Assembly (NCBI RefSeq): GCF_000828055.2
Contig: NZ_CP010523.2
Span: 1,426,001 to 1,490,000 of the forward strand
DNA: 64,000 nucleotides
DNA from: Klebsiella variicola
GTDB lineage: Bacteria; Pseudomonadota; Gammaproteobacteria; Enterobacterales; Enterobacteriaceae
Direction: 5' to 3'
The stretch's first letter is position 1. Every line of letters starts with the position of its first letter. This document shows, piece after piece, positions 1-11,092 of the stretch. A program made the position numbers and the translations under genes. The notes beneath the pieces are model-generated. The model had not been told where the DNA came from and ran no database searches. It worked only from the letters and a program-made list of their open reading frames with translations.

Positions 1-209
1 TTACCAATGGTACCGTCTACCGGCGCGACCATTTTGTTGCCGGTCGGTTTGATGGCAATCCCATCGCCCACGATTTTTTCCGCAAAAACCACATCCGGCA
101 CGTCTTCGATGTTGACGATCTCACCGGAGAGGGGAGCAATAATCTCAATAGTTCCGGTGTCTTTCTTGTCATCAGAAACCAGAGATTTCAATTTATCAAA
201 CAAACCCAT
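1..209 (-). CDS. crr: Glucose-specific PTS EIIA component (partial)
   Basis: This is the N-terminal part of EIIA-Glc, the cytoplasmic phosphocarrier that receives phosphate from HPr, passes it to EIICB-Glc and regulates adenylate cyclase and inducer exclusion. About 69 residues are visible, starting [16 protein letters not shown] and running through [16 protein letters not shown], which matches the enterobacterial protein. The stop codon and the phosphorylated histidine lie beyond base 1. The start ATG at 207-209 is preceded by an AGGAGA ribosome site. It follows ptsI on the same strand by 42 bases, the usual ptsH-ptsI-crr operon order. Confidence 0.97.
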   Translation of the reverse strand, partial: MGLFDKLKSLVSDDKKDTGTIEIIAPLSGEIVNIEDVPDVVFAEKIVGDGIAIKPTGNKMVAPVDGTIG

Positions 210-251
210 GATCTTCTCCTAAGCAGTAATTTGGGCCGCGCATCTCTTGGA

Positions 252-1979
252 TTAGCAGATTGTTTTTTCTTCAATGAACTTGTTAACCAGCGTCATTAAC
301 TCGTCCGTTGTCGGTTGAGCAAGAGCCTGCTCTGCTAATACTTTCGCATCTTCGAAGTTCGTATTACGAATAATCTTCTTGATGCGCGGGATGGAAATGG
401 CGCTCATAGAGAATTCGTCCAGCCCCATACCCAGCAACAGAAGTGTAGCACGTTCATCGCCCGCAAGCTCACCGCACATGCCAGTCCATTTACCTTCAGC
501 GTGAGAAGCATCAATAACTTGCTTAATCAGATTCAGTACAGACGGTGACATCGGCTGGTAAAGATGTGAAATCATATCATTACCACGGTCAACTGCCAGA
601 GTATATTGCGTTAAATCATTGGTGCCGATACTAAAGAAATCAACTTCTTTGGCCAGATGACGAGCAATGGTCGCCGCAGCCGGTGTTTCCACCATCACGC
701 CGATCTCAATGGATTCGTCAAATGCTTTACCTTCGTCACGCAGTTCCTGTTTGTAGATTTCGATCTCTTTCTTCAGCGCACGCACTTCTTCAACAGAGAT
801 GATCATCGGGAACATAATGCGCAGTTTACCGAAAGCGGAGGCACGCAGGATGGCGCGCACCTGATCGCGCAGGATCTCTTTACGATCCATCGCGATACGC
901 ACGGCACGCCAGCCGAGGAACGGGTTCTCTTCTTTCGGGAAGTTCATGTATGGCAGCTCTTTATCGCCGCCAATATCCATGGTACGCACGATAACGGCCT
1001 GAGAGCCACAGGCTTCAGCCACCGCTTTATAGGCCGCAAACTGCTCTTCTTCAGTTGGCAGCGCGTCACGGTCCATGAACAGGAATTCGGTACGATACAG
1101 GCCTACGCCTTCGGCGCCGTTGCGCTCAGCACCTTCGACATCGCGAACGGTACCAATGTTTGCGCACACTTCAACCTGATGGCCGTCGAGGGTAATCGCC
1201 GGCAGATCTTTCAGTTTCGCCAGTTCGGCTTTTTCTTCCGCAACCTGAGCCTGCAGATTACGCAGCGCTTCAATTTGCTCGTTAGACGGGTTGACCAGAA
1301 CCTGGTTGTTCACCGCGTCGAGAATCAGATAATCGCCGTTTTTCACCTGCGCCGTGATGCTACCGGTGCCCACGATGGCCGGCAGTTCCAGGGAACGCGC
1401 CATGATGGAGGTGTGAGAGGTACGGCCGCCCGCGTCGGTGATGAAGCCCAGCACTTTTTTCAGGTTCAGCTGTGCGGTTTCAGACGGGGTCAGATCGGCG
1501 GCGACGAGGATGACTTCATCCTGAATCGCGCTCAGATCGATAATCGACAGACCAAGGATGTTGCGCAGCAGGCGCTTACCGATGTCGCGTACGTCAGCCG
1601 CACGTTCTTTCAGGTATTCATCGTCCAGCTCTTCCAGGGCAGTGGCCTGACCTTCGATAACTTCATTGGCTGCCGCGTCGGCAGTCATGTGCTTATCTTT
1701 AATCAGGGCTATGATTTCCTGCTCAAGCTCCTCATCTTCCAGCAGCATGATATGCCCTTCGAAGATGGCTTCTTTTTCTTCACCGAAAGTTTCACCAGCT
1801 TTGGTTTTGATGACCTCCAGCTGGGCGGAGGCCTTGGCGCGGCCGCTCAGGAAACGTTCGACTTCCTGATCAACCTTATCGGCAGAAATTTTCTTCCGGT
1901 CGATGACAATTTCATCTTCCTTCAGCAGCAGTGCTTTGCCGAAGGCGATACCCGGGGATGCTAAAATGCCTGAAATCAT
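252..1979 (-). CDS. ptsI: PTS enzyme I (phosphoenolpyruvate-protein phosphotransferase)
   Basis: Enzyme I takes phosphate from phosphoenolpyruvate and gives it to HPr, the first step of all PTS sugar uptake; it is a cytoplasmic dimer. The 575 residues equal the usual length. The N-terminal HPr-binding and swivelling phospho-histidine domain holds [13 protein letters not shown] with the phosphorylated histidine at residue 189. The C-terminal PEP-binding barrel holds [10 protein letters not shown], the MVETPAA segment and the active-site cysteine in GMCGELAGD. It lies 44 bases after ptsH and 42 before crr. It would energise the sugar-specific PTS encoded at 53.8-55.9 kb. Confidence 0.99.
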   Translation of the reverse strand: MISGILASPGIAFGKALLLKEDEIVIDRKKISADKVDQEVERFLSGRAKASAQLEVIKTKAGETFGEEKEAIFEGHIMLLEDEELEQEIIALIKDKHMTADAAANEVIEGQATALEELDDEYLKERAADVRDIGKRLLRNILGLSIIDLSAIQDEVILVAADLTPSETAQLNLKKVLGFITDAGGRTSHTSIMARSLELPAIVGTGSITAQVKNGDYLILDAVNNQVLVNPSNEQIEALRNLQAQVAEEKAELAKLKDLPAITLDGHQVEVCANIGTVRDVEGAERNGAEGVGLYRTEFLFMDRDALPTEEEQFAAYKAVAEACGSQAVIVRTMDIGGDKELPYMNFPKEENPFLGWRAVRIAMDRKEILRDQVRAILRASAFGKLRIMFPMIISVEEVRALKKEIEIYKQELRDEGKAFDESIEIGVMVETPAAATIARHLAKEVDFFSIGTNDLTQYTLAVDRGNDMISHLYQPMSPSVLNLIKQVIDASHAEGKWTGMCGELAGDERATLLLLGMGLDEFSMSAISIPRIKKIIRNTNFEDAKVLAEQALAQPTTDELMTLVNKFIEEKTIC

Positions 1980-2023
1980 AACCCTACCTTACTTGTGACT
2001 GATATGAAAAAGAACCCGTGAAC

Positions 2024-2281
2024 TTACTCGAGTTCAGCCATCAGTTTAACCAGATGCTCAACAGCTTTCTGCTCATCTTCGCCTTCAGCGGAGAGGGTCA
2101 CTACGGTGCCCTGGGTCAGGCCCAGAGTCTGCAGTTTGAACAGGCTTTTGGCGCTGGCGCTTTTGCCGTTGGAGGTTACAGTGATCTCAGAAGTGAAGCC
2201 TTTAGCTTCTTTAACAAACTGAGCAGCAGGGCGGGTGTGCAGACCGTTCGGAGCGGTAATGGTAACTTCTTGCTGGAACAT
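2024..2281 (-). CDS. ptsH: PTS phosphocarrier protein HPr
   Basis: HPr is the small cytoplasmic phosphocarrier between enzyme I and the sugar-specific EIIA proteins. The 85 residues match the family length. The phosphorylated histidine is residue 15 in [11 protein letters not shown], and the regulatory-site serine lies in [16 protein letters not shown]. It is the first gene of ptsH-ptsI-crr, reading leftward, with its main promoter region in the 380-base gap to cysK. Confidence 0.99.
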   Translation of the reverse strand: MFQQEVTITAPNGLHTRPAAQFVKEAKGFTSEITVTSNGKSASAKSLFKLQTLGLTQGTVVTLSAEGEDEQKAVEHLVKLMAELE

Positions 2282-2448
2282 TATATTTCCCCAACTTATA
2301 GGTTTAGTGTTGTGGACCTAAAGTCTAGTCTAACGACTCGACTTTAGCCTGTATTGTTAGCGCCGGCGTTACGTTTCCGGCCTTGGCGTCGGCAGCGCCT
2401 GGCGCTGCGAAGACCTGCGGGCCATTGACGTCTAGCACGTCATTAAAC

Positions 2449-2477
2449 ATTATGCCGCGAAAGGAAGACTTGAACCA
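2449..2477 (-). promoter_or_regulatory. Candidate ptsH P0 promoter
   Basis: On the minus strand a -10 hexamer CATAAT (2449-2454) lies 17 bases after a -35-like TGGTTC (2472-2477). The surrounding sequence, TTTTATGATTTGGTTCAAG onwards, matches what I recall of the E. coli ptsH P0 promoter. It sits about 170 bases upstream of the ptsH start, so the leader is long. The rest of the 2282-2611 gap shows no gene; other pts promoters may lie nearer ptsH but I could not mark them. Confidence 0.6.
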
Positions 2478-2483
2478 AATCAT

Positions 2484-2497
2484 AAAATCGATTCAGC
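2484..2497 (-). promoter_or_regulatory. Candidate Cra (FruR) operator of the pts operon
   Basis: Read on the minus strand this is GCTGAATCGATTTT, a close match to the Cra half-palindrome consensus TGAAWCGNTTNA. It lies just upstream of the candidate P0 -35 element, where Cra acts on ptsHI in E. coli. Assignment rests on sequence likeness and position only. Confidence 0.6.
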
Positions 2498-2611
2498 TGG
2501 CGGAAATCCTCTTCTGAATAATTTCGCGCATCAAAATAAATGTGCTGGTTAAATACCAGACCCTACGAGGTGAATCAATGCCAGGAGGGGTAAAACTTTG
2601 ACGTATGCCAC

Positions 2612-2639
2612 AAAAAAGCACCTGAAAAGGTGCTTTTTT
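2612..2639 (-). terminator. Terminator after cysK
   Basis: AAAAAAGCACCT-GAAA-AGGTGCTTTTTT forms a stem of about 12 pairs with T runs on both strands. It lies 22 bases after the cysK stop. Confidence 0.9.
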
Positions 2640-2661
2640 ACACATTATTTACAAGCTGGCA

Positions 2662-3633
2662 CTACTGTTGCAATTCTTTCTCAGTGAAGAGATCGGCGAA
2701 CAGCGCGGTGCTTAAATAACGCTCACCTGAGGAAGGCAGGATAACCACAATATTCTTATTGGTAAAGGCCTCATCTTCCTGCAGCTTCAGCGCGGCGGCA
2801 ACAGCGGCCCCGGAAGAGATACCCGCCAGGATGCCTTCTTCTTCCATCAGACGGCGCGCCGTGGAGATAGCTTCCTCGTTGGTAATGCCGATCACTTTGT
2901 CCACCAGCTTCAGATCCAGGTTGCCAGGAATGAAGCCGGCGCCGATGCCCTGAATTTTGTGCGGGCCCGGCTTGAGCTCTTCACCCGCCAGCGCCTGGGA
3001 GATGACCGGCGAATCGGTCGGTTCGACCGCGACGGTGATCAGATCTTTTTTGCCCTTGGTATTTTTAATGTAGCGGCTGACGCCGGTCAGCGTACCGCCG
3101 GTGCCTACGCCAGAGATAAAGACGTCCACCTGACCATCGGTGTCTTCCCAGATTTCCGGGCCGGTGGTCTTTTCGTGGATTTCCGGGTTAGCCGGGTTGC
3201 TGAACTGCTGCAGCAGCAGGAATTTTTCCGGGTTGCTGGCGACGATCTCTTCCGCTTTCTGAATAGCGCCTTTCATGCCTTTTGCGCCTTCGGTCAGTAC
3301 CAGGTTGGCGCCCAGCGCTTTCAGCAGTTTGCGGCGCTCAATGCTCATGGTTTCCGGCATGGTTAGCGTTAGCTTGTAGCCGCGGGCCGCCGCCACGTAG
3401 GCGAGGGCGATACCGGTGTTGCCGCTGGTCGGTTCGACCAGTTCCACGCCAGGTTTCAGAACGCCGCGCTTTTCAGCATCCCAGATCATATTGGCGCCGA
3501 TACGGCATTTTACGCTAAAGCTCGGGTTACGAGATTCTACCTTTGCCAGGATACGGCCGTTGCCAATGCGGTTCAGTCGTACCAGCGGCGTGTGACCGAT
3601 AGTCAGGGAGTTGTCTTCAAAAATCTTACTCAT
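2662..3633 (-). CDS. cysK: Cysteine synthase A (O-acetylserine sulfhydrylase)
   Basis: CysK makes L-cysteine from O-acetylserine and sulfide using pyridoxal phosphate, the last step of sulfate assimilation, in the cytoplasm. The 323 residues match E. coli CysK. The PLP lysine is residue 42 in [11 protein letters not shown]; the substrate loop [12 protein letters not shown] and the phosphate-binding [10 protein letters not shown] follow. cysZ lies upstream on the same strand but is separated by 176 bases with a promoter, so cysK is probably its own unit. CysB control is known for the family; the upstream region has a fitting promoter. Confidence 0.99.
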   Translation of the reverse strand: MSKIFEDNSLTIGHTPLVRLNRIGNGRILAKVESRNPSFSVKCRIGANMIWDAEKRGVLKPGVELVEPTSGNTGIALAYVAAARGYKLTLTMPETMSIERRKLLKALGANLVLTEGAKGMKGAIQKAEEIVASNPEKFLLLQQFSNPANPEIHEKTTGPEIWEDTDGQVDVFISGVGTGGTLTGVSRYIKNTKGKKDLITVAVEPTDSPVISQALAGEELKPGPHKIQGIGAGFIPGNLDLKLVDKVIGITNEEAISTARRLMEEEGILAGISSGAAVAAALKLQEDEAFTNKNIVVILPSSGERYLSTALFADLFTEKELQQ

Positions 3634-3673
3634 GGCCCGTCCTTAACTGTATGAAATTTGGGGGTACGGCATC

Positions 3674-3701
3674 AGCATACCCGCTTAAAGAATATGCGGA
3701 A
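3674..3701 (-). promoter_or_regulatory. Candidate cysK promoter
   Basis: On the minus strand TTCCGC (3696-3701) and TATGCT (3674-3679) are 16 bases apart, about 40 bases before the cysK start codon. The element TTCCGCATAT occurs twice in tandem here (near 3692-3701 and 3723-3730), as expected for a CysB-activated promoter region. The poor -35 fits an activator-dependent promoter. Confidence 0.55.
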
Positions 3702-3809
3702 GTAAGGATTTAGCATATCTATATGCGGAAGGGAAATAATGATAAGCAGGAAGGAATAAGCGAGATATAAGGAGCGGCCTCAGCCGCTCCCGGGGTGAAC
3801 ATGTTGGGG

Positions 3810-4571
3810 CTATTTCCAGACCGCGTGTTTATCGCGATAACAATCGACCCACATTGCGGTGGCGCCGCAGATGGCCACTGGCAGGATCACCAGGTTTAAC
3901 ACCGGGATCATGGTAAACAGACTGGTGAGCGCCCCAAACTGCATATTCATCACTTTGCGGCTGCGCAGCGCTTCGCGCATGGTCCTGAAGGGGACCTTGT
4001 GATTATCAAAGGGGTAATCGCAGTATTGAATTGCCAGCATCCATGCGCTGAACAGGAACCAGAGTACCGGGGCCACCGTCTGGCCAACGCCGGGTATAAA
4101 GTAGAGCAGCAACAGCACGATGGCACGGGGCAGGTACCAGGCCAGCTTCTGCCACTCACGTTTCATGATGCGCGGAATATCCTTCATGATGCCAAAGACG
4201 CCGACATCCGGCGGGGTGGCGCCAGTCAGACGCGCTTCAAGTTGTTCCGCCAGCAGGCCGCTGAACGGCGCAGCTATCCAGTTGGCGATAGTCGAAAAGA
4301 AGTAACCAAACACCAGCAGAATCGAGAGCACCACTACCGGCCACAGCAGGTAATTCAGCCACTGCAACCAGTCCGGCACATGGCTCATCAGCGAGGGGAT
4401 CCAGCTGTCGAGACGGGTAAACAGCCACCAGAAGGCTCCGCCCATCAGCAGCACGTTAACCAGCAAAGGCAAAAAGACATAACGCCGTATGCCAGGCAGC
4501 CCGATGAGTTTCCAGCCCTGCGAAAAATAATAAACGCCGCTACGCGGGGTCGGTGCGGATGATGAAACCAT
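3810..4571 (-). CDS. cysZ: Sulfate transporter CysZ
   Basis: CysZ is an inner-membrane protein that brings sulfate into the cell for cysteine synthesis. The 253 residues have long hydrophobic stretches (about 30-50, 70-90, 145-170, 205-235) and the conserved [16 protein letters not shown] and [13 protein letters not shown] segments. An in-frame ATG nine codons upstream exists, but the chosen ATG at 4571 gives the family N-terminus [16 protein letters not shown] and has an AAGGAG site 12 bases ahead. zipA is divergent across a 230-base gap. Confidence 0.97.
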   Translation of the reverse strand: MVSSSAPTPRSGVYYFSQGWKLIGLPGIRRYVFLPLLVNVLLMGGAFWWLFTRLDSWIPSLMSHVPDWLQWLNYLLWPVVVLSILLVFGYFFSTIANWIAAPFSGLLAEQLEARLTGATPPDVGVFGIMKDIPRIMKREWQKLAWYLPRAIVLLLLYFIPGVGQTVAPVLWFLFSAWMLAIQYCDYPFDNHKVPFRTMREALRSRKVMNMQFGALTSLFTMIPVLNLVILPVAICGATAMWVDCYRDKHAVWK

Positions 4572-4801
4572 AGCCAGGCAATGCTCCTTTTTTAACATCC
4601 AGTGTGAATGCTCGCTTATTTTATCGGGTCGCCAGACAATAACCAGTTAGGAAATGTTCGAAAAAACAGCAAAAAGCACGATTTAGTTCATCTTTATGTG
4701 GTGAAAGCGACCGACGCACTTGCACTTGAGGTAATCGGCAAATACTCTTAGTGAGTAAATGTTTGCCGTGGTGGCAAGGTGTTAGAACAACAGAGAATAT
4801 A

Positions 4802-5887
4802 ATGATGCAGGATTTGCGTCTGATATTAATCATTGTTGGCGCGATCGCCATAATCGCTTTACTGGTACATGGTTTTTGGACCAGCCGTAAAGAACGTTCT
4901 TCGATGTTTCGCGATCGCCCACTGAAACGTATGAAGTCGCGCGACGATGAGTCGGAAAACGAAGACTTTGATGATAATGTTGAAGGCGTAGGTGAAGTCC
5001 GCGTTCATCCGGTCACTCACGCCCCGCACGGCGCGCATGGGGAGCATGAAGCCCCTCGTCAGGCGCCGCAGCACCAGTACCAGCCGCCTTACGAGCGCCA
5101 GATGCAGCAGCCTGTGCGTCCTGATGAACCGGTTCGCCAGCCGCAGCAATCGCCGCGCCAGGCCCCGGTTCAACCGCAGGGACAGCAGCCTGTGCCGCAT
5201 GCGGCTCCGCAGCCTGGCTGGCAACAGCCGCAGCCCGCGCAGCCGTCCGTGCAACCCCAACATCAGCCGCAGCCCGTTGTGCAGCAGCCCGTCGCACCGC
5301 AGCCGGTGACGCCGACCGTTGCCCAGCCGCAGCCAGCCGCCCCGCAGCAGCCTGTGCCACAGCCTGTTGCCGCGCCGCAGCCCGCCGTGGTCGAGCCGCA
5401 GCCCGCCGTGGTCGAGCCGCAGCCGGTAGAGCCGCAGCAGCCTGCCGCGCCGCAGCCGAAAGAGCGTAAAGAGACGGTCATTGTGATGAACGTCGCCGCC
5501 CATCACGGCGCACAGCTTAACGGCGAGGTGCTGATCAACAGCATCCAGCAGGCCGGCTTCAAGTTTGGTGAAATGAATATTTTCCACCGCCATCTGAGTC
5601 CGGATGGCAGCGGCCCGGTACTGTTCAGTCTGGCCAACATGGTGAAGCCGGGGACCTTCAATCCGGACAGCATGGCGGATATGATGACCCCTGGGGTGAC
5701 TATTTTTATGCAGGTCCCTTCCTACGGTGATGAACTGCAGAACTTCAAGCTGATGCTGCAGTCTGCGCAGTATATCGCCGATGAAGTGGGCGGTGTGGTG
5801 CTTGACGATCAGCGTCGCATGATGACGCCGCAAAAACTGCGTGAATACCAGGATCGTATTCGCGAAGTGAAAGACGCGAACGCCTGA
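4802..5887 (+). CDS. zipA: Cell division protein ZipA
   Basis: ZipA anchors FtsZ to the inner membrane at the division site. The 361-residue product starts [20 protein letters not shown], an N-out membrane anchor, followed by a basic/acidic segment, a long Pro/Gln-rich linker (about residues 75-220) and the C-terminal FtsZ-binding domain (about 225-361). It is some 30 residues longer than E. coli ZipA, all in the linker, which holds a perfect 21-base tandem duplication. An ATG 17 codons upstream is in frame, but the chosen start is the family one. Confidence 0.98.
   Translation: MMQDLRLILIIVGAIAIIALLVHGFWTSRKERSSMFRDRPLKRMKSRDDESENEDFDDNVEGVGEVRVHPVTHAPHGAHGEHEAPRQAPQHQYQPPYERQMQQPVRPDEPVRQPQQSPRQAPVQPQGQQPVPHAAPQPGWQQPQPAQPSVQPQHQPQPVVQQPVAPQPVTPTVAQPQPAAPQQPVPQPVAAPQPAVVEPQPAVVEPQPVEPQQPAAPQPKERKETVIVMNVAAHHGAQLNGEVLINSIQQAGFKFGEMNIFHRHLSPDGSGPVLFSLANMVKPGTFNPDSMADMMTPGVTIFMQVPSYGDELQNFKLMLQSAQYIADEVGGVVLDDQRRMMTPQKLREYQDRIREVKDANA
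5378..5419 (+). repeat. 21-base tandem duplication in the ZipA linker
   Basis: The unit starting CAGCCCGCCGTGGTC occurs twice with no mismatch (5378-5398, 5399-5419) and encodes QPAVVEP twice. It keeps frame and is one source of the longer Pro/Gln linker. Confidence 0.95.
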
Positions 5888-5914
5888 CGTCCCGCGTTAT
5901 CTCAACTCCTTCTC

Positions 5915-5939
5915 AACCCCCGCCTGTCGGGGGTTTTTT
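5915..5939 (+). terminator. Terminator after zipA
   Basis: AACCCCC-GCCTGTC-GGGGGTT followed by a T run forms a short strong hairpin between the zipA stop (5887) and the ligA start (5957). Confidence 0.85.
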
Positions 5940-5947
5940 ATCATTGA

Positions 5948-7972
<2,025 letters not shown>

Positions 7973-7973
7973 C

Positions 7974-8192
7974 GTGGATAAAGCGCAGCTGGTCGAAATA
8001 GCCAATACTGAGATGCCGTTCGGTAAATACAAGGGACGTCGTTTAATCGATGTCCCGGAAGAGTATTTACTGTGGTTTGCGCGTAAGGATCAGTTTCCTG
8101 CCGGCCATCTCGGCGAGCTGATGGCGTTGACCCTGCTGATTAAAACCGAGGGGCTGAGCGATCTGGTTCAGCCCCTGAAGAAAGCGCGTTAA
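7974..8192 (+). CDS. ypeB: DUF3820 family protein YpeB
   Basis: A 72-residue soluble protein of unknown function with the family signature MPFGKYKGRRLIDVPEEYL. It begins with GTG one base after the ligA stop, so it is translationally coupled to ligA. Its TAA stop overlaps the stop of the convergent yfeH gene. The family has been called a putative quorum-sensing-regulated virulence factor, but no role can be read here. Confidence 0.9.
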   Translation: MDKAQLVEIANTEMPFGKYKGRRLIDVPEEYLLWFARKDQFPAGHLGELMALTLLIKTEGLSDLVQPLKKAR

Positions 8193-9187
8193 GCTTTGGC
8201 GGCGTTGGCCTTTTCCTCAGCGAGACGCGCATCGGTTTGCTGCTTGTAGCGCCGCGCCAGCACCGCGCAGACCATCAGCTGGATTTGGTGGAAGATCATC
8301 AGCGGCAGCACCATGATGCCGAGGATGGAGGTCGGGAAGAGAATATTGGCCATCGGGATGCCGTTGGCCAGACTCTTTTTCGAACCGCAAAAGACGATGG
8401 TAATCTCATCGGCTTTGTTAAAGCCGCAGCGGCGGGCGACGAACACGTTAACGGCGATGACAATGGCCAGCAGCACCAGGCTGACCACCACGATAAACAG
8501 CAGCGATCCCAGACCGACTTTATGCCAGATGCCATTCACCACTGCCTCGCTAAAGGCGGAGTAAACCACCAGCAGAATCGAGGTCTGGTCGGTCTTACCA
8601 ATCCACTTCTTATGCTTCGCCACCCAGTTGCCGATCCACGGCCGTGATAAGTGACCGAGTACGAAAGGCAGCAGCAGCTGCAGCATGATTTTACCGACCT
8701 GCTCGAGGCTGCCGCCTGCGCCATGAAGGTTCATCAGGACGCCAACCAGCAGGGGTGAAACAAAGATCCCCAGCAGGCTGGAGGCCGAGGCTGAGCACAC
8801 CGCCGCCGCGACGTTGCCTCCGGCCAGTGAGGTAAAGGCGATAGCGGATTGCACGGTGGCCGGCAGAATGCACAGATAGATAAAGCCGCTGTAGAGCATC
8901 GGATCGACATTCACCGGCGCCCACCAGGCAAACAGAACCCCGAGTACCGGGAAGAGAATAAAGGTGCTGCACATCACCCACAGATGCAAACGCCAGTGGC
9001 TGCCGCCGGCGATAATCGCTTCCCGGGAGAGTTTAGCGCCGTGCATAAAAAACAGCAGGGCAATGGCGGCGGTGGTCAGATGTTCAAAGAAGGGAACGAA
9101 AGCGCCACGGGCGGGGAAGAATGAGGCCAGCAGGACAACGGTGACCAGGGTTGCCGTAAACGGATCGAGAATGCGGAAAAGTTTCAT
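8189..9187 (-). CDS. yfeH: Bile acid:sodium symporter family protein YfeH
   Basis: A 332-residue inner-membrane protein with about ten hydrophobic segments, related to the bile acid/sodium symporter and arsenite-carrier superfamily; substrate unknown. It carries the conserved LPATVQSAIAFTSLAGGN and FCGSKKSLANG segments. The ATG at 9187 gives the family start MKLFRILDPF; an ATG 14 codons further upstream is possible but less likely. It is divergent from the LysR gene yfeR across 88 bases, a classical regulator-target layout, and a YfeR role in yfeH control has been reported in Salmonella. Confidence 0.93.
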   Translation of the reverse strand: MKLFRILDPFTATLVTVVLLASFFPARGAFVPFFEHLTTAAIALLFFMHGAKLSREAIIAGGSHWRLHLWVMCSTFILFPVLGVLFAWWAPVNVDPMLYSGFIYLCILPATVQSAIAFTSLAGGNVAAAVCSASASSLLGIFVSPLLVGVLMNLHGAGGSLEQVGKIMLQLLLPFVLGHLSRPWIGNWVAKHKKWIGKTDQTSILLVVYSAFSEAVVNGIWHKVGLGSLLFIVVVSLVLLAIVIAVNVFVARRCGFNKADEITIVFCGSKKSLANGIPMANILFPTSILGIMVLPLMIFHQIQLMVCAVLARRYKQQTDARLAEEKANAAKA

Positions 9188-9235
9188 AAACGCTCCTGAA
9201 AAGAGATGCGCTATTGTGCTTTTTTTCATTTGAGA

Positions 9236-9252
9236 AATAAAATTGATTTATT
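9236..9252. promoter_or_regulatory. Candidate YfeR operator between yfeH and yfeR
   Basis: AATAAA-ATTGA-TTTATT is a perfect 6-5-6 inverted repeat in the 88-base divergent gap, AT-rich as LysR-type sites usually are. Role inferred from position. Confidence 0.45.
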
Positions 9253-9275
9253 GCATCTATTCATGAATAAAAAAG

Positions 9276-10202
9276 ATGAATTACTCTCTGCGTCAGTTAA
9301 AAGTATTCGTCACCGTCGCCCGGGCCAGAAGCTTCAGCCGGGCAGGGGAGATGATTGGCTTAAGTCAGTCGGCCGTCAGCCATAGCGTCAAAGAGCTGGA
9401 GCATCAGACCGGCGTCCGGCTACTCGACCGTACCACTCGCGAAGTCGTGCTCACCGAAGCGGGTCAGCAGCTGGCGGGGCGGCTGGAGCGTTTGCTCGAT
9501 GAGTTGACGATTACCCTGCGCGACGCCGGGCGCGTCGGCCAGCAGATGAGCGGTACCGTCAAGGTCGCCGCCAGTCAGACGATTTCCGCCCACCTGATTC
9601 CGCAGTGTATTGCTCACAGCAACCGTCGTTATCCAGATATCGATTTTGTGTTGCACGATCGGCCCCAGCAGTGGGTGCTGGAGAGTATTCGCCATGGGGA
9701 AGTGGATTTCGGCATTGTGATCGACCCCGGCCCGGCGGCAGATCTGCAGTGTGAAGTGGTCCTGGCGGAACCTTTTTTGCTGCTCTGCCGGGAGGATCAT
9801 CCTTTTGCCGGCCTGACGGAGGTGCCGTGGCAAGCGCTGCAGGATGAGAGACTGATCCTGCAGGACTATGCCTCCGGCAGCCGTCCGCTGATTGATGCGG
9901 CCCTTAGCCGGCTGGCTATCCGGGCGAACATTGTGCAGGAGATTGGTCACCCGGCAACGCTGTTTCCGATGGTAGAGTCGGGAATTGGCATCAGCGTTCT
10001 GCCGGCGCTGGCGCTGCCGTTACCGCAGGGGAGCCATCTGACGGTGAAGCGGCTGACCCCGGTGATGGAGCGGCAGTTGATGCTGGCATGCCGGAAAAAT
10101 CGCTCGCTGTCGACCGCCGCTCAGGCGTTATGGGAAATTGTGCGTGAAGAAGGGGCAAATTTAACCGCTGCGAGGGTGGAAGATCCGCTGTATCAGCGCT
10201 GA
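9276..10202 (+). CDS. yfeR: LysR-type transcriptional regulator YfeR
   Basis: A 308-residue LysR-family DNA-binding regulator. The N-terminal winged helix-turn-helix (residues about 3-62) includes [20 protein letters not shown] and [15 protein letters not shown]; the rest is the periplasmic-binding-like effector domain (about 90-295), with [15 protein letters not shown]. It matches E. coli YfeR closely over its length. It faces away from yfeH, its likely target. Confidence 0.94.
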   Translation: MNYSLRQLKVFVTVARARSFSRAGEMIGLSQSAVSHSVKELEHQTGVRLLDRTTREVVLTEAGQQLAGRLERLLDELTITLRDAGRVGQQMSGTVKVAASQTISAHLIPQCIAHSNRRYPDIDFVLHDRPQQWVLESIRHGEVDFGIVIDPGPAADLQCEVVLAEPFLLLCREDHPFAGLTEVPWQALQDERLILQDYASGSRPLIDAALSRLAIRANIVQEIGHPATLFPMVESGIGISVLPALALPLPQGSHLTVKRLTPVMERQLMLACRKNRSLSTAAQALWEIVREEGANLTAARVEDPLYQR

Positions 10203-10254
10203 CAGGGGGAGTGCTGCGGGGGAACTCGCGGCAAGACCGCAAACTGCGCATAGC

Positions 10255-10281
10255 AAAAAGGCGCCTTTAGGGCGCCTTTTT
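10255..10281 (-). terminator. Terminator copy 3 of the lysV repeat
   Basis: AAAAAGGCGCC-TTTAG-GGCGCCTTTTT; hairpin with T runs on both strands. It could also stop transcripts of yfeR (plus strand), whose stop is at 10202. Confidence 0.85.
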
Positions 10282-10438
10282 ACATTGGTGGGTCGTGCAG
10301 GATGACTCGGCTTGGCCTCGCCCTTCGGGCCATCGCCGCAAGCGGCTCCGTTGTCTCACTGCGTTCGACCCGAACCTGCTGCAGAGAAACTCGTCTCATC
10401 CTGAGACTCGCCCTGCGGGCCAACGCTGCCGCGTTGTT

Positions 10439-10461
10439 CAAAATTGTTCCCGACAATTTTG
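10439..10461. other. Perfect 9-bp hairpin in the first repeat copy
   Basis: CAAAATTGT-TCCCG-ACAATTTTG. It lies in the stretch 10385-10462 that is present in the first unit only. No T run follows directly. Confidence 0.6.
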
Positions 10462-10487
10462 TCGAATCGTTGAGTTCGGCGCATAGC

Positions 10488-10514
10488 AAAAAGGCGCCTT
10501 TAGGGCGCCTTTTT
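10488..10514 (-). terminator. Terminator copy 2 of the lysV repeat
   Basis: Identical in sequence to the hairpins at 10255-10281 and 10646-10672. Confidence 0.85.
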
Positions 10515-10645
10515 ACATTGGTGGGTCGTGCAGGATGACTCGGCTTGGCCTCGCCCTTCGGGCCGTCGCCGCAAGCGGCTCCGTTGTCTCACTGCGTTCG
10601 ACCCGAACCTGCTGCAGGTTCGAATCGTTGAGTTCGGCGCATAGC

Positions 10646-10672
10646 AAAAAGGCGCCTTTAGGGCGCCTTTTT
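10646..10672 (-). terminator. Terminator of the valU-valX-valY-lysV operon
   Basis: Read on the minus strand, a GGCGCC stem with flanking A and T runs lies five bases after the CCA end of tRNA-Lys. Confidence 0.9.
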
Positions 10673-10676
10673 ACAT

Positions 10677-10752
10677 TGGTGGGTCGTGCAGGATTCGAAC
10701 CTGCGACCAATTGATTAAAAGTCAACTGCTCTACCAACTGAGCTAACGACCC
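10677..10752 (-). tRNA. lysV: tRNA-Lys (anticodon TTT)
   Basis: A 76-base tRNA with encoded CCA. The acceptor stem GGGTCGT pairs with ACGACCC, the anticodon loop is CTTTTAA, and the T arm is GCAGGTTCGAATCCTGC. It is the last gene of a four-tRNA operon, as in E. coli valU-valX-valY-lysV. Confidence 0.98.
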
Positions 10753-10756
10753 GAAG

Positions 10757-10832
10757 TGGTGGGTGATGACGGGATCGAACCGCCGACCCCCTCCTTGTAA
10801 GGGAGGTGCTCTCCCAGCTGAGCTAATCACCC
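10757..10832 (-). tRNA. valY: tRNA-Val (anticodon TAC), third copy
   Basis: A 76-base tRNA with CCA; anticodon loop CTTACAA; T arm GGCGGTTCGATCCCGTC. It is identical to the two other valine copies. The gap to lysV is only four bases. Confidence 0.98.
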
Positions 10833-10878
10833 ACTTCGGTACTTCACATTTTGACAGAAAATCCAGCTGGCGAGAAAG

Positions 10879-10954
10879 TGGTGGGTGATGACGGGATCGA
10901 ACCGCCGACCCCCTCCTTGTAAGGGAGGTGCTCTCCCAGCTGAGCTAATCACCC
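10879..10954 (-). tRNA. valX: tRNA-Val (anticodon TAC), second copy
   Basis: Sequence identical to the first and third valine tRNA genes; 46 bases separate it from valY and 45 from valU. Confidence 0.98.
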
Positions 10955-10999
10955 ACTTCTCAATTTTCTGTTCTACACGGCGGAGACTACGTTAAGTAG

Positions 11000-11075
11000 T
11001 GGTGGGTGATGACGGGATCGAACCGCCGACCCCCTCCTTGTAAGGGAGGTGCTCTCCCAGCTGAGCTAATCACCC
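11000..11075 (-). tRNA. valU: tRNA-Val (anticodon TAC), first copy
   Basis: The promoter-proximal valine tRNA of the operon, 76 bases with CCA. The tRNA start is 17 bases after the -10 element. Confidence 0.98.
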
Positions 11076-11092
11076 CCGCTGTGTGGAGTCGC

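Larger units (their letters stand above)
10246..10694 (-). repeat. Repeat carrying the tRNA-Lys 3' end and terminator
   Basis: A 139-base near-identical direct repeat occurs at 10246-10384 and 10479-10617. Its first 58 bases recur a third time at 10637-10694. Each copy holds the lysV terminator and the last 18 bases of tRNA-Lys including CCA (10286-10303, 10519-10536, and the true gene at 10677-10694). Periods are 233 and 158 bases. The copies lie just 3' of lysV as transcribed. This resembles the tRNA 3'-end repeats after E. coli tyrT. I see no protein gene here. Confidence 0.85.

Noticed and set aside
657..1964. 435-codon open frame on the plus strand
   Set aside because: It is antisense to ptsI, an assured gene; long antisense frames are common in GC-rich coding DNA.
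5263..5481. Low-complexity Gly/Cys/Ala-rich frame on the minus strand
   Set aside because: It is the shadow of the repetitive Pro/Gln linker of ZipA.
4859..5833. 324-codon His/Arg/Leu-rich frame on the minus strand
   Set aside because: It is antisense to zipA; its odd composition follows from the ZipA linker codons.
10757..11075. Regular 76-base repeats that could look like a CRISPR array
   Set aside because: They are three identical tRNA-Val genes with tRNA folds, CCA ends and a tRNA operon promoter.
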